From assembly GCF_041734735.1 (NCBI RefSeq), contig NC_134878.1, forward strand, positions 1,765,001 to 1,829,000: a stretch of 64,000 bases of DNA, read 5' to 3'. Positions 53,975-62,900 of the stretch are shown in pieces. Each line of letters opens with the position of its first letter. Positions within the stretch are counted from its first letter, which is position 1. The position numbers were made by a program, and so were the translations under genes. Source of the DNA: Babylonia areolata. Taxonomy: Eukaryota; Mollusca; Gastropoda; Neogastropoda; Buccinidae. The notes beneath the pieces were generated by a model. The model worked only from the letters and a program-made list of their open reading frames with translations. It ran no database searches and was not told the origin of the DNA.

Positions 53975-56900
53975 CATCCAGGCACATATTTTGTTAATGT
54001 ATTTGCGTTACATATAAACAAATATGATGATGTCAGTATAGAAATACCAAGCCGCAAAACACAACTCAACAAAGGTTTAAGCAAATACAGCATAAAAACC
54101 ATTAAATTACTACAGTAGAATTCACATTTTTACAGTGAACTTAAACATCTGAACTAAAATTCAAATTCAGCAAACATACTTAAGAAATGAATGGATAAAT
54201 TTAATTGTCACATTCTACACATCATAAAATAAAAAGATAACAAAAAAACCAACAAAAATCAGTATTAAAAAACAAGTGAACCACTAGTCCCACGGAGGGG
54301 AGGGGAGGGGTGTGGGGGGCAGGCAAACCAAAATGTACATGTATGAAAATGAAAGACTGTTGTGTTGGTACATGTATGAAGACAGTGTGTTGTGTTGTAC
54401 ATGTATGAAGACAGTGTGTTGTGTTGTACATGTATGAAGACAGTGTGTTGTGTTGGTACATGTATGAAGACTGTGTGTTGTGTTGGTACATGTATGAAGA
54501 CTGTGTGTTGTGTTGGTACATGTATGAAGACTGTGTGTTGTGTTGGTACATGTATGAAGACAGTGTGTTGTGTTGGTACATGTATGAAGACTGTGTGGTG
54601 TGTTGGTACATGTATGAAGACTGTGTGGTGTGTTGGTACATGTATGAAGACTGTGTGTTGTGTTGGTACTGTGTGTTGTGTTGGTACTGAGTGTTGTGTT
54701 GGTACATGTATGAAGACTGTGTGTTGTGTTGGTACTGTGTGTTGTGTTGGTACATGTATGAAGACTGTGTGGTGTGTTGGTACTGTGTGTTGTGTTGGTA
54801 CTGTGTGTTGTGTTGGTACATGTATGAAGACTGTGTGTTGTGTTGGTACATGTATGAAGACTGTGTGTTGTGTTGGTACTGTGTGTTGTGTTGGTACATG
54901 TATGAAGACTGTGTGTTGTGTTGGTACATGTATGAAGACTGTGTGTTGTGTTGGTACTGTGTGTTGTGTTGGTACATGTATGAAGACTGTGTGTTGTGTT
55001 GGTACTGTGTGTTGTGTTGGTACTGTGTGTTGTGTTGGTACATGTATGAAGACTGTGTGTTGTGTTGGTACATGTATGAAGACTGTGTGTTGTGTTGGTA
55101 CTGTGTGTTGTGTTGGTACATGTATGAAGACTGTGTGTTGTGTTGGTACATGTATGAAGACTGTGTGTTGTGTTGGTACTGTGTGTTGTGTTGGTACTGT
55201 GTGTTGTCTTGGTACATGTATGAAGACTGTGTGTTGTGTTGGTACTGTGTGTTGTGTTGGTACTGTGTGTTGTGTTGGTACATGTATGAAGACTGTGTGT
55301 TGTGTTGGTACTGTGTGTTGTGTTGGTACTGTGTGTTGTGTTGGTACATGTATGAAGACTGTGTGTTGTGTTGGTACTGTGTGTTGTGTTGGTACTGTGT
55401 GTTGTGTTGGTACATGTATGAAGACTGTGTGTTGTGTTGGTACTGTGTGTTGTGTTGGTACTGTGTGTTGTGTTGGTACATGTATGAAGACTGTGTGGTG
55501 TGTTGCAGCGACTGGCCAACGTGAAAGCCAGCCCCAACCGCTTCATCAGTGCCAACCTGCCGGTCAACAAGTTCAAGAACCGACTGGTCAACATCCTGCC
55601 CTGTACGTGGCTTGTCCTCTCTGACTCTTGTCTCTAAAACATAGATGATGGTGATGATAATGATGATGATGATGTGGATACTTTTATAGCGCCTATCCTC
55701 AGTCAGAGACCAAGCTCCAAGCAATTTATCAACACACAGTCATTAACACAACAGGTGTGGAGGATCACACTGTGGAGAGAATCCCACACAGTCATTAGCA
55801 CAACAGGTGTGGAGGATCACACTGTGGAGAGAATCCCACACAGTCATTAACACAACAGGTGTGGAGGATCACACTGTGGAGAGAATCCCACACAGTCATT
55901 AGCACAACAGACATGAAGGATCACACTGTGGAGAGAATCCCACACAGTCATTAGCACAACAGACATGAAGGATCACACTGTGGAGAGAATCCCACACAGT
56001 CATTAGCACAACAGGTGTAGAGGATCACACTGTGGAGAGAATCCCACACAGTCATTAGCACAACAGGTGTAGAGGATCACACTGTGGAGAGAATCCCACA
56101 CAGTCATTAGCACAACAGACATGAAGGATCACACTGTGGAGAGAATCCCACACAGTCATTAGCACAACAGACATGAAGGATCACACTGTGGAGAGAATCC
56201 CACACAGTCATTAGCGCAACAGGTGTGGAGGATCACACTGTGGAGAGAATCCCACACAGTCATTAGCACAACAGACATGAAGGATCACACTGTGGAGAGA
56301 ATCCCACACAGTCATTAGCACAACAGACATGAAGGATCACACTGTGGAGAGAATCCCACACAGTCATTAGCACAACAGACATGAAGGATCACACTGTGGA
56401 GAGAATCCCACACAGTCATTAACACAACAGGTGTGGAGGATCACACTGTGGAGAGAATCCCACACAGTCATTAGCACAACAGGTGTAGAGGATCACACTG
56501 TGGAGAGAATCCCACACAGTCATTAGCGCAACAGGTGTGGAGGATCACACTGTGGAGAGAATCCCACACAGTCATTAGCACAACAGACATGAAGGATCAC
56601 ACTGTGGAGAGAATCCCACACAGTCATTAGCGCAACAGGTGTGGAGGATCACACTGTGGAGAGAATCCCACACAGTCATTAGCACAACAGACATGAAGGA
56701 TCACACTGTGGAGAGAATCCCACACAGTCATTAGCGCAACAGGTGTGGAGGATCACACTGTGGAGAGAATCCCACACAGTCATTAGCACAACAGACATGA
56801 AGGATCACACTGTGGAGAGAATCCCACACAGTCATTAGCGCAACAGGTGTGGAGGATCACACTGTGGAGAGAATCCCACACAGTCATTAGCGCAACAGAC

Positions 56901-59900
56901 ATGAAGGATCACACTGTGGAGAGAATCCCACAGTCATTATCGCAACAGACATGAAGGATCACACTGTGGAGAGAATCCCACACAGTCATTAGCACAACAG
57001 GTGTGGAGGATCACACTGTGGAGAGAATCCCACACAGTCATTAGCGCAACAGACATGAAGGATCACACTGTGGAGAGAATCCCACACAGTCATTAGCACA
57101 ACAGACATGAAGGATCACACTGTGGAGAGAATCCCACACAGTCATTAGCACAACAGACATGAAGGATCACACTGTGGAGAGAATCCCACACAGTCATTAG
57201 CACAACAGACATGAAGGATCACACTGTGGAGAGAATCCCACACAGTCATTAGCACAACAGACATGAAGGATCACACTGTGGAGAGAATCCTGCACTGTAA
57301 CCCTGTGACCACTGCACCTGTTCAGGTGTTCCACAACTTATGTGCTTGTGACACATTCTGTACATTTCTCTGAATCCAAGGACGACTTACATTATTACAA
57401 GGAAAATAGGACCACTGAGGGCTCTACCCCCACCTCCCCTCGCTTCCTTGTAATGAACTTCTTTGTTATGAACTTCCTTGTTATGAACATATTTTTGGTG
57501 AAAGTAGTCTTGAGGCTGTAGTTTGAAATTGAATTTCTGAGTGTTCAATTTGTTGGGAATGAAAAAGATTTTTTATTTGTAAAAAAAATTCTTAGTGTTG
57601 ACCATGATCAGAATGTTATAGATTTATCATTTAGAAACTGAAATTCTAGTGTTGACCATGGTCAGAATGTTATAGATTTACCATTTGGAAACTGAATTTC
57701 TTAGTGCTGACCATGTAGGGAATGATACAGATTTATTTCTCTGACTGTCCTGTATCTACTGAATGATACAGATTTATTTCTCTGACTGTCATGTATCTAC
57801 TGAATGATACAGATTTATTTCTCTGACTGTCATGTATCTACTGAATGATACAGATTTATTTCTCTCAGACTGTCATGTATCTACTGAATGATACAGATTT
57901 ATTTCTCTGACTGTCATGTATCTACTGAATGATACAGATTTATTTCTCTCAGACTCGTGTATCTACTGAATGATACAGATTTATTTCTCTGACTGTCATG
58001 TATCTACTGAATGATACAGATTTATTTCTCTGACTGTCATGTATCTACTGAATGATACAGATTTATTTCTCTCAGACTGTCCTGTATCTACTGAATGATA
58101 CAGATTTATTTCTCTGACTGTCGTGTATCTACTGAATGATACAGATTTATTTCTCAGACTGTCATGTATCTACTGAATGATACAGATTTATTTCTCTGAC
58201 TGTCATGTATCTACTGAATGATACAGATTTATTTCTCTCAGACTCGTGTATCTACTGAATGATACAGATTTATTTCTCTGACTGTCATGTATCTACTGAA
58301 TGATACAGATTTATTTCTCTCAGACTCGTGTATCTACTGAATGATACAGATTTATTTCTCTGACTGTCATGTGTCTACTGAATGATACAGATTTATTTCT
58401 CTCAGACTGTCATGTATCTACTGAATGATACAGATTTATTTCTCTGACTGTCATGTATCTACTGAATGATACAGATTTATTTATCTGACTGTCATGTATC
58501 TACTGAATGATACAGATTTATTTCTCTGACTGTCATGTGTCTACTGAATGATACAGATTTATTTCTCAGACTGTCCTGTATCTACTGAATGATACAGATT
58601 TATTTATCTCAGACTGTCCTGTATCTACTGAATGATACAGATTTATTTCTCTCAGACTGTCATGTATCTACTGAATGATACAGATTTATTTCTCTGACTG
58701 TCATGTATCTACTGAATGATACAGATTTATTTCTCTCAGACTGTCATGTATCTACTGAATGATACAGATTTATTTCTCTTGGACTGTCATGTATCTACTG
58801 CATACTAGAAGAAAGGTGTGAGAGTGACTTTGGAAGTTGTGTTATCATGCATTCATCCCACTGAGAATTGCAGACCATTTATGTCCACAGTTCTGAAGTA
58901 CCACACAGCACTGAAAGACATAGTGGAACTGACTGCCATTTTCATTTTTCAGATGAATCGACACGGGTCTGTCTCCAGCCAATACGGGGTGTTGATGGTT
59001 CGGATTACATCAATGCCAGTTTCATTGATGTTAGTCAGGTTTCATACCCACTTCCCTTGTGTGTGTGTGTGTGCCGTGTGTATGTGTATATCTGAGTGTC
59101 TGTGCTTATCAAGTGTCCAGAATGGGGCTTTGTATTATTACTAGATGTTATTATTATTCACTGCATTCCCACAACACTCCTGAACGCGGTCATCACCGCT
59201 GTTCCCAACGCAGACAAGCTCATCATTCTTGGTGACTTTAACACGAGAGTTGGCTGTGACAGCACCTCCTGGGAAGGCGTGATTGGGAAGCATGGGGTTG
59301 GCAACTGTAACGGCAATGGTCAACTACTTCTCCAGACATGTGCCGAGCGCACGACCTTCTTATCACAAACACCATCTTCTGCCTCCCTACCCATAACAGG
59401 ACGTCATGGATGCATCCTCGCTCTGGGCATTGGCATCTCATCAACTTTATCATCATCAGAAAGAGGGACAGGCAGGACGTACGAGTCACGAGGGCCATGT
59501 GCGGCGCCAAGTGCTGGACAGACCACCGCCTAATCGTCTCTAAACTCAACCTCCGCATCCAGCCCAAGAGACGACCTCAGGGCATGAAAGCAAGGGTGTG
59601 TTCTTGCCCCCACCCTGTTCAGTCTCATGTTTTCAGCCATGCTGACAGATGCCTTCAGAGACGCTGACGTAGGTATTGGCATCAGGTACCGCACAGATGG
59701 CTCACTCTTTAACCTCAGGAGGCTTCAAGCAAAAACCAAGGTGAGGACAGACACCGTCAACAACTTCCTGTTTGCTGATGACTGCGCTCTCAACGCTGCC
59801 TCCGAAGCTGACATGCAACACAGCGTTGACAAGTTCTCTGCTGCCTGTGACAACTTTGGCCTCACAATCAGCACAAAGAAGACTGAGGTGATGCACCAGC

Positions 59901-62900
59901 CAGCTCCAGGAAAGCCTTACGTTGAACCAAACACCTTCATCAACAGGCAGCGACTGAACGCGGTGGACAAGTTCACATACCTGGGCAGTACACTCTCTTG
60001 CACAGTTGTCATCGACGATGGGGTGAATGCCAGACTCACCAAAGCCAGCGCTGCCTTTGGCAGACTCCATAAGAACGTTTGGAACAGGAGAGGCATCACC
60101 CTAGAGACGAAGCTCAAAGTAATACAAGGCCATAGTTCTCACCACACTGCTCTATGGATGTGAAACGTGGACGGTCTACAAACGCCACGCCAAAAAGCTG
60201 AACCACTTCCACACCACCAAACTCAGAAAACTTCTCGGCATAAAGTGGCAAGAGAAGATCCCTGACACAGAGGTGCTCACTCGTGCAAACTTGCCCAGCA
60301 TCTACACCATCTTGATGCAGGCCAGCTGCGCTGGGCAGGCCATGTAGTTCTCATGCCAGACCACCGGCTCCCCAAGAAACTGCTGTACGGCGAACTCCAG
60401 CATGGCAAGCGCTCCCATGGAGACCAAAAGAAGCGCTTCAAAGACACTCTGAAAGCTTCTCTGAAGGCCTTCAGCATCAGCCACGACACATGGAAGCTGA
60501 ATGCAATGGACAGACCAAAGTGGTGTTCAGCTGTCCACAAAGGCGCCAAATCCTGTGAGGCCAACAGAATCGCTGCAGCAGAGCAACGCAGACAGGCCAG
60601 GAAAAGCAGTGCCAGCAAGTCCCCGACAGCCGCCACCATCCCCTGTCCACACTGCATCAGAATCTTCCGGGCGCGGATTGGCCTGACCAGTTATCTGCGC
60701 ACCCACAGAGCCCAACCCACCCACCCCCAGGATGACTAGATGGTCCTCGTCGATCCCGACAGACGAACCACAGATGTTATTATTATTCACTGCATTCCCA
60801 CAACACTCAACCAAAATTGGATGAGGTACATCTGGCAGAAACTTGATATGGAGGCATTCTGGGCAGTGACACAGAGCATTTTACAGAGAAATTATTTCTT
60901 TAGAAAGCTGTACATGTTTTTTGCACAACATCTGTTTTTTGATGTTGGAATTTTTAAAAGAGAATTTTGAACATTGCTTTCCAAAAGTTTTAAAAAAAAG
61001 AAAAAAAAAGAAAAAAAAAAAGAAACCCACACAAAAACCATAGTAAAGTGTAAGCAATAAGGTTTCTGGCAGCATTAATGGGTTTTGTTGTGTGCTGACA
61101 ATGTGTGCATGTGTCAGTGTTGATGGTTTTGTTGTGTGCTGACAGTGTGACTGGTGTGTGCATATGGCAGTGTTAATGGTTTTGTTGTGTGCTGACAATG
61201 TGACTGGTGTGTGCATATGGCAGTGTTAATGGTTTTGTTGTGTGCTGGCAATGTGACTGATGTGTGCATATGGCAGTGTTAATGGTTTTGTTGTGTGCTG
61301 GCAATGTGACTGATGTGTGCATATGTCAGTGTTAATGGTTTTGTTGTGTGCTGACAGTGTGACTGATGTGTGCATATGGCAGTGTTAATGGTTTTGTTGT
61401 GTGCTGACAGTGTGACTGATGTGTGCATATGGCAGTGTTAATGTGCTGACGATGTGACTGGTGTGCATGTGACAATGTAAAAGTGCCGATGGTTTGATTG
61501 GTGTGCATGTGGCAGTTAAAATTGATGATGGTGTGTGACTGATGGTGTGTGAGACTGGTGTTGACGTGGCAATGTAAAAGTGCTGACGTGTTGTGCCTGA
61601 CGGTGTGTAACTGGTGTGCAGGGCTACCGCTACAAGAAGGCCTATGTGGCCACTCAGGGTCCGCTGGCAGAAACCACTGAGGACTTCTGGCGCATGTTGT
61701 GGGAACACAACTCCACCATCATCGTCATGCTGACCAAGCTGAGAGAGATGGGCAGGGTAGGTGGGCCTTCAGTCCCTGCTGTCTGACAAACACCTTGTTT
61801 GGGCTGAAGAGATGTCAACATGTGGGAAAGGAGGCCAGGCGGTTATTCTGAACCTGTTTGTGGTCAGCTGTGCTGTGTTGCTTGTCATGTGTGATTCTGT
61901 GAGTATGCATGTGCGTGGAATATACTGCAGAGTGTGTGTGTGTGTAGAACATGGATATAGAAAATTTAAAAAAATAAAAGTAGTTGAGCAGACAGTTGAG
62001 GGGTGCTGTGTCATGGTGAGTGCAGTTCAGTTTCTCAAGAAGCCACCGTGTTCAGACGAATCCATATACACTACACCACATCTGCTAACAAGAAAATAAA
62101 TGCTAATAACAGCATAACTGAAATGTGAAAATTGGCCATGCTGTGTGTTTCAGGAAAAGTGTCACCACTACTGGCCGAGCGAGAGGTCAGCACGGTACCA
62201 GTACTTTGTGGTGGATCCCATGACGGAGTACAACATGCCACAGTACATCCTCAGAGAGTTCAAGGTCACCGACGCCAGGGTAAGGACTGTTTCGTGTCAT
62301 GATACTTCTGTCATGACAGATTCCTGTGTGAAATTAGGGCTGCTGTCCCCTACCCCTCCAACCCCGTCCAGGGAGAGAGCGTATTGATACCCCCCTTTCT
62401 TTTTTAATTATGTAATTTATACTCACTTAATTGCATTTTATTTGCTGACCTTGTTAGGAAATTTTCATCATCTTTTCTTGAAAAATTGTAATTTTTCAAT
62501 TTTTACATTCTTAACATCCTAACATTCCTCAGTATCTTAAAGGCATTCACACACAAAAATAACGTCTGGTTGTTTGACCAGAATTTTCTTGGCGTGTACA
62601 GTCTCCATTTTCACACAAATATAGATAATAAAAAGCAGTTGACTGAAAAGCCTCTAATACAACATTTTTGGGGTGGTTTTTTTTTGTAGCAAATATATAT
62701 TATAATGAGTATCAATCGATGTAGCTTTCAATTGTTCGATTGTAAATTTTATGATATTGATACTACCACCACTGCTACTACTACTACTAATTTTATGGTA
62801 TTAATACTACAACTACTACTACTATGACTACTACTACTAATGATAATAGTATGATGATAATAATAAATAATAATAAAATTCCTTTGCACAACAACCAAAC

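Noticed and set aside
54222-55724. Frames of 400-500 residues (Cys/Val/Tyr-rich plus strand, Thr/His/Asn-rich minus strand)
   Set aside because: Repeat units of 30 and 18 bp are multiples of 3, so a stop-free unit stays open. No domain or conserved sequence.
59338-60739. Endonuclease, reverse transcriptase and zinc-finger-like frames taken as a separate host gene
   Set aside because: Order, motifs, truncation and flanking direct repeats identify a LINE insertion.
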